Shown: in pieces, positions 30,606 to 39,946 of the stretch
How positions within the stretch are numbered: position 1 is the first letter of the stretch
Layout of the letters: every line of letters begins with the position of its first letter
DNA from: Bacteroides sp.
GTDB lineage: Bacteria > Bacteroidota > Bacteroidia > Bacteroidales > SM23-62
Assembly (NCBI GenBank): GCA_011053095.1
Contig: DRHS01000150.1
Span: forward strand, 1 to 40,950
Length of the DNA: 40,950 bases
Direction of reading: 5' to 3'
Translations under genes and position numbers: made by a program
Notes under the pieces: model-generated
The model's database searches: none
Told to the model about the DNA's origin: nothing
Seen by the model: the letters and a program-made list of their open reading frames with translations, nothing else

Positions 30606-33137
30606 TTAGATCCTTATTCCTATTACCAGTATATCATCGACCTGTTCTGTCTCCACCATCCAGTCAGACAGAGTATCCTGCATAACCTGCAACTGCTCAT
30701 CCATTGATTTCATATGGATATTCTGCAGCATCAATTTGAACTTTTTGATCATGAATTTTTTTTGCTTGGGTCCCCCGAACTGATCCGGGTACCCATCTGT
30801 AAATGTATAGACCATATCTCCCTTCTGCAGGTCCAGAGAATGCCTTGTGAAAGGCTCCTTATGCCTGGTGTGGATACCGATGGGCATTTTGTCAGCCTTT
30901 GCTTCGATCAACTCTCCGTTCCGGTAAATCAGCAATGAGTTATTGGCCCCTGAAAATTCTATTTTTTTATTTTCCCTGTCAAGGATGAAAAGGGCAACAT
31001 CCATTCCGTCCTGGCTTCCCCCTTCTTTTCCGGTCTGGTGAAGGGATTTAATTATATGGTTGCGAAGTTCCCCGAGGATCTGGTCAGAATGCAGTTCTGT
31101 GTGCTTGCTGATGATTTCATTTAAGAAGGCAATTCCAAGCATACTCATAAAGGCCCCAGGCACTCCATGACCAGTACAGTCAGCCGCCACACAAATGACT
31201 TTACCTTCTTTCTCGGTAATGTAATAGTAATCCCCGGAAACAATATCACGGGGCATGTAGAGGATAAATCGTTCCGGCATCAGGCTGTCCACATAATCTC
31301 CCGGGGGTAACATAGCATTCTGGATCCGGCTCGCGTACTGAATACTGTCGGTGATCTCCTTTTTTTGTTCTGTAATAAGGTCATTTTTCAGTGCAAGCTC
31401 GCGGTTCGCCTTTTTCTTGAGGTTGTTCTGCCTGATCAGCTGTAGCATCATGACAATAAACACCCCGATAGCAAGAATGGTAATAGCAAGTACCACCCTG
31501 ATTTGCTTTAGTTTTGCGGCGTCCAGTTCACCTTCTGCCTGAAGAAGGGCATTTTCTTTCTCGGTGGCCTCTGTCTCATATTTCACCTGCATATCGGCTA
31601 TACTTTTCAGTTTATCCTCGGTGTTGAATTTTTCAAAAGATGCGAAATAGAGTTTGAAGTATTTGAGGGACTGGATGTAATTATTCTGCTTCTCATGTAC
31701 CTCGGCAAGTTTTTGGTAGATGGTCTGTGTTATTTCCTTGGTATCCGATACAAGTGAGAGTTCAAGGGCAGAGTTAAGGTAATCGAGAGCTGTCGGATAG
31801 TTTCCGAAAGCCATGTAAACCTCTCCAAGCAACAGGTTTATTGTTCCCATTTGGTATTCCATCCGACCCGCACTTTCTATATTCAGTTGTCTGGCCCTCT
31901 CAAGCGGTTCCAGTGCCATGGCTGGCTTGCCGGAGTAAACATAAATTATACCGATATTGGTAAGAACGGTTATCATACCCTGTCCATCTCCCATTTCCTC
32001 TCTTACCTCGAAGGCTTCATTATAGTATCGTAGGGCTTCATCAAAGATCTCCAGGTACTTATCTGTAGTTTCAATTTTGACTGAATCCTGAAAATTATCC
32101 CCGAATAATGACTTTAAGGAATCTTCCGCTAGCTTATTGTATATGTTCCCGATATTATTAAGGGCACTGGCAATATCCGCTTTGTCATCCAGATCCCGGC
32201 TTTTTTCCAGATGCTCCAATCCGAATTCAAGGGCTTTATCCAGCAATTCCTGTCTGAAATAGATAACACCCATGGTGTTGGTTACGGCGGCTATTCCCTG
32301 AGCTGAATTTAATTCTTCAAAAATAGGCAGTGCCTTTTGAAGGTGACCCAGTGCGAGATCATAATCAGCCCGGTTCATACTGGCAGCTGCAAGTAGATAA
32401 TGCATCCTGGCGGACTCAAACTTTTTGCCAACCTGATTAAAGAGATCAGCGGCCTCTTCATAATGTTTTGTAGCCTCCGGAAAATTGCCTTTCTGGGACA
32501 TGGTCTGTCCAATACCTCCCACGATGTCTGCAAGAACACTTATGTCATTAATTTCTTCAGCGATGATTCTTGCCTGCTCAAAATAATTCAATGCATGGTC
32601 GTATTCTCCATTCCAACTGTAATTTCTTGCATAATAATACAGAACCTTTGCCTCGATTTCCCGGAATTTATTTTCCCTGGCAATTTCAATTGATTGATAG
32701 TAGTGGTTTCGGGCTTTTGTTGTGTCTTCGAGGTAATTGTATACATTTCCTATCCTCATCAGGGATGTCGCCATGCCATAAGGGTAGTTATTTTCCTCGC
32801 TGACCCTATAGGCCGTTTCGAAAGTCTCGATCGACTGATTGTTGTCATCGATATCGTACTGGAACAGGCCATGTTTCAGATATGCTTCCACAAGAAGTTC
32901 GGAATTGGACAAATCGGTAGCCATGGCAATGGCATCTTCTGAATACTCCTGTCGGTCATCCGTGGAGAGTAAGTTGTTTTCGGCGAGGGTAAAAAGAAGC
33001 TGAAGTCTTTCTTCTCCTTCTGTCGTTTCAAGAAGAGTGACAAGGCTGTCAATCTCAGGGTTATCCTGTGCGGCGAGAGGATTGCCGGCGAACAGGATTA
33101 TTCCTGCAAAAAAAGGTATGAGGATGTATAATTTCAT
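30606..33137 (-). CDS. TPR-SpoIIE membrane phosphatase
   Basis: The 843-residue protein begins with a signal peptide (to about residue 23). About ten tetratricopeptide repeats follow (about 30-500) with typical spacing, for example ALNYFEQARIIAEEI, ALGHLQKALPIFEEL and ALDYLNSALELSL. There is a single membrane segment (about 546-568: VVLAITILAIGVFIVMML), a coiled-coil, and then a SpoIIE/PP2C-type phosphatase domain (about 610-843). The latter has YMPRDIVSGDYYYI and the metal-binding CVAADCTGHGVPGAFMSMLG. The TPR part would be extracytoplasmic and the phosphatase cytoplasmic, fitting a sensor that controls an anti-sigma antagonist or partner by dephosphorylation. No partner is encoded nearby. 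It has a strong Shine-Dalgarno site and is convergent with the LytTR operon. Confidence 0.9.
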   Translation of the reverse strand: MKLYILIPFFAGIILFAGNPLAAQDNPEIDSLVTLLETTEGEERLQLLFTLAENNLLSTDDRQEYSEDAIAMATDLSNSELLVEAYLKHGLFQYDIDDNNQSIETFETAYRVSEENNYPYGMATSLMRIGNVYNYLEDTTKARNHYYQSIEIARENKFREIEAKVLYYYARNYSWNGEYDHALNYFEQARIIAEEINDISVLADIVGGIGQTMSQKGNFPEATKHYEEAADLFNQVGKKFESARMHYLLAAASMNRADYDLALGHLQKALPIFEELNSAQGIAAVTNTMGVIYFRQELLDKALEFGLEHLEKSRDLDDKADIASALNNIGNIYNKLAEDSLKSLFGDNFQDSVKIETTDKYLEIFDEALRYYNEAFEVREEMGDGQGMITVLTNIGIIYVYSGKPAMALEPLERARQLNIESAGRMEYQMGTINLLLGEVYMAFGNYPTALDYLNSALELSLVSDTKEITQTIYQKLAEVHEKQNNYIQSLKYFKLYFASFEKFNTEDKLKSIADMQVKYETEATEKENALLQAEGELDAAKLKQIRVVLAITILAIGVFIVMMLQLIRQNNLKKKANRELALKNDLITEQKKEITDSIQYASRIQNAMLPPGDYVDSLMPERFILYMPRDIVSGDYYYITEKEGKVICVAADCTGHGVPGAFMSMLGIAFLNEIISKHTELHSDQILGELRNHIIKSLHQTGKEGGSQDGMDVALFILDRENKKIEFSGANNSLLIYRNGELIEAKADKMPIGIHTRHKEPFTRHSLDLQKGDMVYTFTDGYPDQFGGPKQKKFMIKKFKLMLQNIHMKSMDEQLQVMQDTLSDWMVETEQVDDILVIGIRI

Positions 33138-33656
33138 TTAAAAAACCTCCTACATAATTACAAAATTATAAGCAGTTTTGGAAATATCAGATGAATTCAA
33201 ATTCTTAAAAACTAATATACTGTCAATCGAATTATGAAAATCATCCATTCGGATGCAGTATTTTCATACCATCAAAACAACTGTTCATCCCATACTATCA
33301 GTATATTATAACATTTAACATTTCTGGTGTGAAATGCGGGAATTCAGTGATAAACAGCAACATTATTTTGACGAACGGAATTATTGAAATATGAGGATTT
33401 GAGTTGTTTGATAAGCATGGATCATCTGATAACCTTAATAATCATAAAATCAGACTTTTAGATATACTTATGGAGATAGAACGAAAATATCGGAAAATCA
33501 CTGCTGGTAAGGCTTGCAGGCGTTCTATTTGATTAATAGTTTTACTTTGGGATTGGATTGTTGTAATTTTAACTTATCATTATAAAATGAGAGACGATCT
33601 ATCCGGAGATTCATATCTTCTAATCCCCTGAAAATAAAAAACCAATATAAACCATC
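33138..33656. other. 519-bp gene-free region between divergent genes
   Basis: No convincing ORF, RNA gene or mobile element was found. The stretch is A/T-rich and must hold the promoters of the TPR-SpoIIE gene (minus) and of the giant secreted protein (plus). Visible structure consists of a 10-bp inverted repeat TAATATACTG/CAGTATATTA (33213-33222/33299-33308) and, between its arms, a short hairpin CATCC-ATTC-GGATG (33242-33255). No promoter element here matches TAnnTTTG cleanly. Confidence 0.5.
33146..33151 (-). promoter_or_regulatory. Strong Shine-Dalgarno site of the TPR-SpoIIE gene
   Basis: The minus strand reads AGGAGG eight bases before the ATG at 33137, which is unusual among the leaders in this window and supports that start. 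Confidence 0.65.
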
Positions 33657-36600
33657 ATGAAAAACATCTACAAATTACTAAATGTATTTCCTGGTCTGGC
33701 AGCAATTATGCTCCTGGCCATAACCAGTCAGAATGTAGATGCCCAGTTTATCAACGGGCAGCCAAGGGATGTGACCATATTTGAAGGTCATTCATCTTCC
33801 GTATTTTTCTCAGTCGATGTAAACCCGGATGTGACAGTTACATTTCAGTGGTTCCTTAAAGATCCGGGAGCATCAACCGGAAATCCCATCAAGGGAGCAG
33901 AGACTGCGGTGTTGGAAGTCCCCTTTACAGACCTCTCTCGAGCCGATACGAAATCAAACGGATATGGATATTATTGTGTTGTTATTGATGCCCTCAAAGT
34001 TACGGAAGAAAGCCTCCATGCATATCTCTGGGTTCAACCTTTGCCCAAAGTCCAGGTCGTTACAGGTCATCCATTGGACGTTACCAGGGACGTTGGATTC
34101 AAGGGAGAAGTAAATTTCAATGTGGAGGTAACAGCCGGATTGAAAGCAGATTTCCTATGGTCCAGGAGGGATGCTGACCCAGGGGCTGTCTGGAAGGACG
34201 TCGTCGGTTCTGGTCCCCAGTATACAGAGTTACTTATAAGCCTCGATCCGAAACAGAACGGGACCGCTTACAGGTGCCAGGTTAAACATGCGGACGGTGG
34301 CGAATTCAGCCAGGTGGCATACCTCTGGGCCAGTGTACCAAAACTCCTGATTTTAACGGAACCTGTGGATGTAACAAAACCGGAGGGATTTGTCGGAACA
34401 ATAACCTTTGATATAACACCAAATCCTGAATATGAACCTACATTCCAGTGGGAATTCAAATTGCCCGGAGGGGACTGGGAACCTTATAAAGGTGGAGAGA
34501 AACCTTTGCTGGAGTTTCCAATCGAGGACCCCCTGAGTAGTAAGCTTGACGGGACTGCTTTTCGTTGTATTGCCAGGTTCAAGGAGATCACGGAGGTTAG
34601 TGAAACTGCATACCTGCGTATGGAGGAAGCAAACATTTACATTCTCCAGGATCCGGAAGATGTAATGAAGAAAGAGGGTTTTACCGGGGAATTAAATTTC
34701 GCAATTAAATACGATGATGCCTACCCGCTTGTATTCCAGTGGCAGGAAAAGAAACCTGGGGGTTCCTGGGTGGATATTTCCTTAGAACATACACCCAATA
34801 AACCGGAACTATATTATAAGATAGAGAAACTATCCCTCGGAATGAATGGTTGGGGTTTCCGCTGTGTTGCCATAAATAATGAAGCCAAGGAGGTGGAATA
34901 CAGTAAAGAGGCAAACCTTTATGTCACACCGGATATACCATATATCCTGGATATTTCAGGAAATGTTACTGTTTGCGAGGGCGTGGCAACAGATGCAAAA
35001 TTTGCAGTCAAAATAGAGCAAAGCGTTGCACTAAGCCTTCAATGGCAGATTTCACCTGCCGGAGATAAAAATTGGTATGACATCAAGGGAGCCACCAGCG
35101 AATTGTATGTCAAATCCTATACGGAAGTGCCACTCAGTCATAACAGCAATGCATTCCGGTGCCGTGCAACCGATGAGTATGGAGGATTTGAGATCAGCGA
35201 TATCGCTTTCCTCAATGTAAGAGCATTACCGACGATCACAACGCATCCTGTTAGTCAGGAAAAAATGGTTGGTGAGGCCGCCACTTTCAACGTGGCTGCC
35301 ACCGGCTACAAGCCATTCTATTACCAGTGGTATAAAGACGGCGGAGCTATTACAGGGAACACAACTTCTTCATTAAGTTTGTTCCCGCTTTCGGAGTCGG
35401 ATGGCGCTGATTATAGGGTTATTGTAAGAAATTATTGTGCAAACTCAAATGATACCAGTAACGCTGCTACCCTTGTGGTCAATGCTCCTTTATTTGATGA
35501 CGGCTGGTTTGAGCAGGAAATCGTAACCAGCAAGAAACTTACCGATATCAAATTTACCGGTACCAATTCAGGCTGGGTAACCGTGGCACCTTCCTTATTT
35601 ATATACAAGACTGTGGATGGCGGCAAGAACTGGAGCTCTGAAAGTGTAACAACCAGCAAGTCATGGGAGGCCGTCTTCACCACAGATGCCAACCATGTGT
35701 GGATTGCGGGTGAGGACTCCATTAAATACAGCACCCTGGGAGGGGGAACCTGGATTGGAGCAGCCATGAATGGGGTGCTCAGTGCTATTAATCTGTTTGA
35801 TCTATATTTTGTCGACAATTCGAATGGTTGGGCGGTTGGTGATAATGGGTTAATTCTTAATACCAGTGATGGCGGTGCTAACTGGTCCGAGCAGCACAGT
35901 GGTGATAATCCTAACATTGTCACCGATGTGAATCTTTCAGCAGTTCATTTCTTCGATGCAGATTCCGGATGGACTGTTGGAGCACTTGGTAAAATACTAT
36001 TTACAGATGACGGAGGTGCCAGTTGGGCACTCCAGACATCGGGTGTCAGTGATAAGAACTTCCTGGATGTGCATTTTATTTCCAGCAAGACCGGATGGGT
36101 GGTTGGAAGTGACAGTATCTTTCTTTCAACTGTTGATGGTGGTCAATCATGGGATCCCATCACTTCACTAAATACATCTGCTGACCTGACCGGTGTGCAT
36201 TTTGACGATGCAGACCATGGTTGGGTGATTACCAGTAATGGGATGATATTCAGGACCAATGACGGGGGAATTAGCTGGTTCAGCCAGGCTTCCGGAACAA
36301 GCCTGGCATTAAATGCCATTGATTTTGCAGATTATGATAATGGCTGGGTAGTTGGTGATAACGGGACCATTTTGCGGACTGCCTACAGTGGCTGTCTGAC
36401 GCCGACCGTAAGCCTGTTCGAGGACAAGGAGTTCTGTGCCAGTGTGAATTACCAGTTGGTAGCAGATACGTTTGCAAATAATGTTGATTGCAGTTACCTA
36501 TGGAGCCATGGAGGAACCACAACTGGTACATATAACGTTACTGAATCTGGCAAGTTCTGGGTCAGGGTTACATCTGTTTGCGGTGTAGTGGTTTCGGATA

Positions 36601-38267
36601 CTGTAAATGTGGTTCTCTACCCGCTGCCTGAACCATATGCGGGGACCGACCAGGAGATTTGTGATGGAGACAGCGTGCAGTTACTTGCAACCGGCGGGGT
36701 TGAATACAGCTGGGATAATGCCGGATTACTGGATGATGAGAGTATACAGAATCCAAAGGCTGGTCCACCGGTAGGAGCTACAGACTTTATTGTTACGGTA
36801 ACCGATGAGAACCTCTGTGAAAATACCGATGTAGTCAAGGTAACCGTATATTCCATACCGAACTCTACCTTTACCTCTCCCGATGAGATTTGCCTCGGAG
36901 ATTCCGCTGCCATCAACTATACAGGAACAGCAACATCCGGCGGCAATTTCTGGTGGGACTTCGATGAAAGATCTACGGTATCCTCAGGTGACAGCATTGG
37001 TCCTTATGGCGTAAGCTGGGATACAGCAATGGTATACTCTGTTGAACTTGTCGTTGAGGAGAACGGTTGTTCTTCCGATACCAGCAAGGCTAGTCTTACT
37101 GTACATCCAATCCCGGTATCCACATTCAGTTTGCCGGAAGCCGTATGTAACTCCGACCTGGTGACCGCCCTTTACGGTGGATCTGTCTCAGGGGATGCAA
37201 CATTTACGTGGGACTTCGACGGAGGAGTAGTTAGTGAAGGAGATGCAAATGGTCCCGGACCCATAAAAATTACATGGGCAACAGAGGGAACCAAAACAGT
37301 TAGCCTTGATGTAAGTGATCATGGTTGCGGATCAGCTGTAACGGAAGAAGATATCATCGTGTCATATCCTTTCAATGAGCAAAGCATTTGTCTGGTCACG
37401 GTGGATTTAGAGACCGGAAAAAATGCCATCATCTGGGAGAAGCAATCTGAGCCAGGAATTGATTTCTACAACATTTACAGAGAATCCAATGTCGGAGGAG
37501 TCTATGACCTGATTGCCACCTTCCCGGCAGATACACTGAGTTATTATGTTGATGTAAATTCAGAGCCTGAGTTAAAATCGCATAAGTACAGAGTTTCGGT
37601 AGTCGATACCTGTGGAAATGAGTCAGATGTAAGCTTGTATCATAAATCGATGCTGCTGACTACGGGACTGGGCAGTGACAGAATTAACGTGAGCTGGACA
37701 GAATATGAAGTTGAGGGTACCGGTTTTGGTTTTGTATCCTATATTATTTACAGGGGACCTGCAGCCAATATGCTTGAACCCATTGATACCATACCTGCAG
37801 ATAACACCTTGTATCCGGATATCAATCCGCCTGATGGAAATAACTTCTATCAGGTAGCTGGTGTGGCAGCAGATGCATGCAGTCCATCAGGGATATTTAA
37901 GGCTGGAACCGGTCCATACAGCCACTCACTCTCAAACCTTGATAATAACAAGCTGAAGGAGAGTGATACTACAAGTAATGTATCTGTCAGGGATGTATTA
38001 ACGGAGAACAATCAACTAAGGGTATATCCAAATCCATTCTACGATCAGATAAAGGTTGATTACCTCCTGCAAGAGAATGCCGATATTTCGATCGAGGTAT
38101 TTAATTTACTTGGGGTCAGAGTATTCGAAGTGAATTTCGCTGACCAGATACCGGGTCTTCACAGTTATGATATCAGGGCCACCGAACTTGACGGTAGTTC
38201 AATTTACTACCTGAGGTTTAAGATAGACGGCAGGACAGCTGTAAAGAAGCTTATTCCTGCGAGGTAA
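33657..38267 (+). CDS. Giant T9SS-secreted protein with Ig-like, YCF48-like and PKD-like domains
   Basis: The 1536-residue protein has a signal peptide (about 1-30). Six consecutive immunoglobulin-like units of about 95 residues follow (about 31-611), each with FQW or LQW and a YxC or FRC strand. A beta-propeller of YCF48/BNR-type repeats comes next (about 612-925; SGWTVGALGKILFTDDGG, NGWVVGDNGTILRT). After it are PKD-like domains (about 935-1230) and a fibronectin-like region (about 1230-1425). The end is a T9SS type A sorting domain (about 1455-1536; LRVYPNPFYDQIKVDY and SSIYYLRFKIDGRTAVKKLIPAR). It would be exported by Sec and T9SS and attached or released at the surface. Its role could be adhesion or polysaccharide binding, but no catalytic domain is seen. 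The YCF48 repeats are structural and imply no photosynthesis. Confidence 0.9.
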   Translation: MKNIYKLLNVFPGLAAIMLLAITSQNVDAQFINGQPRDVTIFEGHSSSVFFSVDVNPDVTVTFQWFLKDPGASTGNPIKGAETAVLEVPFTDLSRADTKSNGYGYYCVVIDALKVTEESLHAYLWVQPLPKVQVVTGHPLDVTRDVGFKGEVNFNVEVTAGLKADFLWSRRDADPGAVWKDVVGSGPQYTELLISLDPKQNGTAYRCQVKHADGGEFSQVAYLWASVPKLLILTEPVDVTKPEGFVGTITFDITPNPEYEPTFQWEFKLPGGDWEPYKGGEKPLLEFPIEDPLSSKLDGTAFRCIARFKEITEVSETAYLRMEEANIYILQDPEDVMKKEGFTGELNFAIKYDDAYPLVFQWQEKKPGGSWVDISLEHTPNKPELYYKIEKLSLGMNGWGFRCVAINNEAKEVEYSKEANLYVTPDIPYILDISGNVTVCEGVATDAKFAVKIEQSVALSLQWQISPAGDKNWYDIKGATSELYVKSYTEVPLSHNSNAFRCRATDEYGGFEISDIAFLNVRALPTITTHPVSQEKMVGEAATFNVAATGYKPFYYQWYKDGGAITGNTTSSLSLFPLSESDGADYRVIVRNYCANSNDTSNAATLVVNAPLFDDGWFEQEIVTSKKLTDIKFTGTNSGWVTVAPSLFIYKTVDGGKNWSSESVTTSKSWEAVFTTDANHVWIAGEDSIKYSTLGGGTWIGAAMNGVLSAINLFDLYFVDNSNGWAVGDNGLILNTSDGGANWSEQHSGDNPNIVTDVNLSAVHFFDADSGWTVGALGKILFTDDGGASWALQTSGVSDKNFLDVHFISSKTGWVVGSDSIFLSTVDGGQSWDPITSLNTSADLTGVHFDDADHGWVITSNGMIFRTNDGGISWFSQASGTSLALNAIDFADYDNGWVVGDNGTILRTAYSGCLTPTVSLFEDKEFCASVNYQLVADTFANNVDCSYLWSHGGTTTGTYNVTESGKFWVRVTSVCGVVVSDTVNVVLYPLPEPYAGTDQEICDGDSVQLLATGGVEYSWDNAGLLDDESIQNPKAGPPVGATDFIVTVTDENLCENTDVVKVTVYSIPNSTFTSPDEICLGDSAAINYTGTATSGGNFWWDFDERSTVSSGDSIGPYGVSWDTAMVYSVELVVEENGCSSDTSKASLTVHPIPVSTFSLPEAVCNSDLVTALYGGSVSGDATFTWDFDGGVVSEGDANGPGPIKITWATEGTKTVSLDVSDHGCGSAVTEEDIIVSYPFNEQSICLVTVDLETGKNAIIWEKQSEPGIDFYNIYRESNVGGVYDLIATFPADTLSYYVDVNSEPELKSHKYRVSVVDTCGNESDVSLYHKSMLLTTGLGSDRINVSWTEYEVEGTGFGFVSYIIYRGPAANMLEPIDTIPADNTLYPDINPPDGNNFYQVAGVAADACSPSGIFKAGTGPYSHSLSNLDNNKLKESDTTSNVSVRDVLTENNQLRVYPNPFYDQIKVDYLLQENADISIEVFNLLGVRVFEVNFADQIPGLHSYDIRATELDGSSIYYLRFKIDGRTAVKKLIPAR

Positions 38268-38281
38268 TATATGAGCTAAAG

Positions 38282-38345
38282 ATCCTGAACTGAATTCAGG
38301 ATGACAGAAAATGGGGTGACGGTCATGAGACCGTCACCTTTTTTT
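38282..38345 (+). terminator. Double hairpin with strong rho-independent terminator
   Basis: First hairpin: ATCCTGAA (38282-38289) pairs with TTCAGGAT (38295-38302). Second: GGTGACGGTC (38315-38324) pairs perfectly with GACCGTCACC (38329-38338) around an ATGA loop, followed by TTTTTTT. The second is a textbook intrinsic terminator of the giant secreted protein gene. Confidence 0.9.
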
Positions 38346-38411
38346 ATCTCCTGATTTTGCCTAATTTTACATTTTTTAATAAAAGACTTTTAACTCCGAA
38401 AAATGCAATAG

Positions 38412-39803
38412 ATGAAGTTTGATGTACTTATAATTGGAAGTGGCCCGGGTGGCTACGTGGCGGCAATACGAGCTGCCCAACTGGGATTTAAAACCGCTGT
38501 GGTTGAAAAGGAATCACTGGGCGGCATCTGCCTGAACTGGGGTTGCATACCTACCAAATCCCTGCTGAAATCAGCCCAGGTTTTAGATTATTTCAAGCAT
38601 GCTGAGGAGTATGGGATCACTCTTTCCGGAGAGGCAAAACCAGACTTTAAGGCGGTTATAAAAAGGAGCCGTGGCGTTGCCGATGGCATGAGCAAGGGAG
38701 TGCAGTTCCTGCTGAAGAAGAATAAGGTTGAGGTTCTCAGCGGATTTGGAAAGCTATTGAAAAAAAAACAGGTTGAAGTAAGTGCTGAAGACGGAAAGAA
38801 GACAAACGTGGAGGCAGAACATATAATCCTGGCGACAGGCGCACGGTCACGTGAGCTTCCTAACCTGAAACTCGACGGTAAAAAGGTAATAGGGTACAGG
38901 AAAGCCATGAGCCTGCCGCAATTACCCGGCAGCATGGTTGTCGTCGGATCCGGAGCCATCGGTAGTGAATTCGCACATTTTTACAACAGCATGGGTACAA
39001 AGGTTACCCTCGTTGAGTTCCTCCCGAATGTAGTACCCCTGGAAGACGAAGAGGTTTCAAAGCAGCTGGAGCGTTCTTTTAAAAAGGCCGGCATTAAGGT
39101 AATGACCAACTCCAGTGTTGAATCGGTTGATACAGGCGGCAGTAAGTGCCAGGTTAAAATTAAAACCAAAAAAGGCGAAGAGCAAATTGAAGCTGACATT
39201 GTACTGTCTGCAGTCGGCATCGCTCCAAACCTGGAAGACATAGGACTGGAAGAACTGGGTATTACACTTGAAGAAGGCAAGATAAAGGTAGATGAATACC
39301 TGAAGACCAATGTGGAAGGAATCTATGCTATCGGGGACATTGTCGGGGGACCGGCCCTGGCTCATAAGGCTTCTGCTGAGGCAATTCTCTGTGTAGAGAA
39401 TATTGCGGGACATAAAGTGGAGCCCATAGATTATGCAAATATTCCTGCCTGTACCTATACAACTCCCGAGGTTGCCTCTGTCGGTATGACAGAAAAAGCT
39501 GCAAAAGAAGCTGGTTATGAAATTAAGGTCGGGAAATTTCCCTTTACAGCATCCGGTAAGGCCAACGCAGCCGGTCATAAAGACGGATTTGTCAAGATGA
39601 TCTATGATGCCAAGTACGGGGAACTGCTCGGAGCACATATGATCGGGGCAAATGTAACCGAAATGATCGCCGAGATCGTCGTGGCAAGAAAGCTGGAAAC
39701 CACAGGATACGAAATGATCAAATCCGTGCATCCTCATCCAACCATGTCAGAAGCTATAATGGAGGCTTCAGCAGCTGCATATGATGAGGTAATCCATTTG
39801 TAA
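38412..39803 (+). CDS. lpdA: Dihydrolipoyl dehydrogenase (E3)
   Basis: The flavoenzyme reoxidises dihydrolipoamide in the pyruvate, 2-oxoglutarate or branched-chain 2-oxoacid dehydrogenase complexes, or in glycine cleavage, passing electrons to NAD+. The 463-residue protein has an N-terminal FAD-binding GSGPGGYVAAIRAAQLG, the redox-active disulfide in GGICLNWGCIPTKSLL, and the NAD-binding GSGAIGSEFAHFYNSMG. A second FAD motif is IYAIGDIVGGPALAHKA, and the C-terminal catalytic HPHPTMSEAIMEA has the His-Glu pair. All expected catalytic residues are present. The gene is monocistronic here, so the E1/E2 partners lie elsewhere. The large ORF on the opposite strand is a shadow of it. Confidence 0.97.
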   Translation: MKFDVLIIGSGPGGYVAAIRAAQLGFKTAVVEKESLGGICLNWGCIPTKSLLKSAQVLDYFKHAEEYGITLSGEAKPDFKAVIKRSRGVADGMSKGVQFLLKKNKVEVLSGFGKLLKKKQVEVSAEDGKKTNVEAEHIILATGARSRELPNLKLDGKKVIGYRKAMSLPQLPGSMVVVGSGAIGSEFAHFYNSMGTKVTLVEFLPNVVPLEDEEVSKQLERSFKKAGIKVMTNSSVESVDTGGSKCQVKIKTKKGEEQIEADIVLSAVGIAPNLEDIGLEELGITLEEGKIKVDEYLKTNVEGIYAIGDIVGGPALAHKASAEAILCVENIAGHKVEPIDYANIPACTYTTPEVASVGMTEKAAKEAGYEIKVGKFPFTASGKANAAGHKDGFVKMIYDAKYGELLGAHMIGANVTEMIAEIVVARKLETTGYEMIKSVHPHPTMSEAIMEASAAAYDEVIHL

Positions 39804-39892
39804 TTATTCTCTGTTTTTTTATAAAGACGCAACCAATTTCCTGCCTTTTTCATCTATTTGTTGAATCAGTTTATAAATGTGGCAAAATTTTT

Positions 39893-39946
39893 GTCCACCA
39901 ATAAATAGTAATTTAACCTGAATTTCTTACTGATTTGTTGGTGGAC
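39893..39946 (+). promoter_or_regulatory. Long stem-loop covering the sigma factor start codon
   Basis: GTCCACCAATAAAT (39893-39906) pairs with ATTTGTTGGTGGAC (39933-39946): 14 base pairs, of which nine outer ones are perfect and one inner is a T-G wobble, around a 26-base loop. The 3' arm contains both candidate start codons of the sigma factor gene (TTG 39935, GTG 39941). It could block translation initiation, or it could be a binding site on DNA. Which of the two is not known. Confidence 0.6.

Noticed and set aside
35500-36400. Photosystem-assembly (YCF48) similarity as evidence of phototrophy
   Set aside because: YCF48-like beta-propeller repeats are common in secreted Bacteroidota proteins, and no photosynthetic gene is present.
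39057-39737. A 226-codon frame opposite to lpdA
   Set aside because: It is a shadow of a fully conserved enzyme, has an atypical Cys/His/Phe-rich composition and no domain or start signal.
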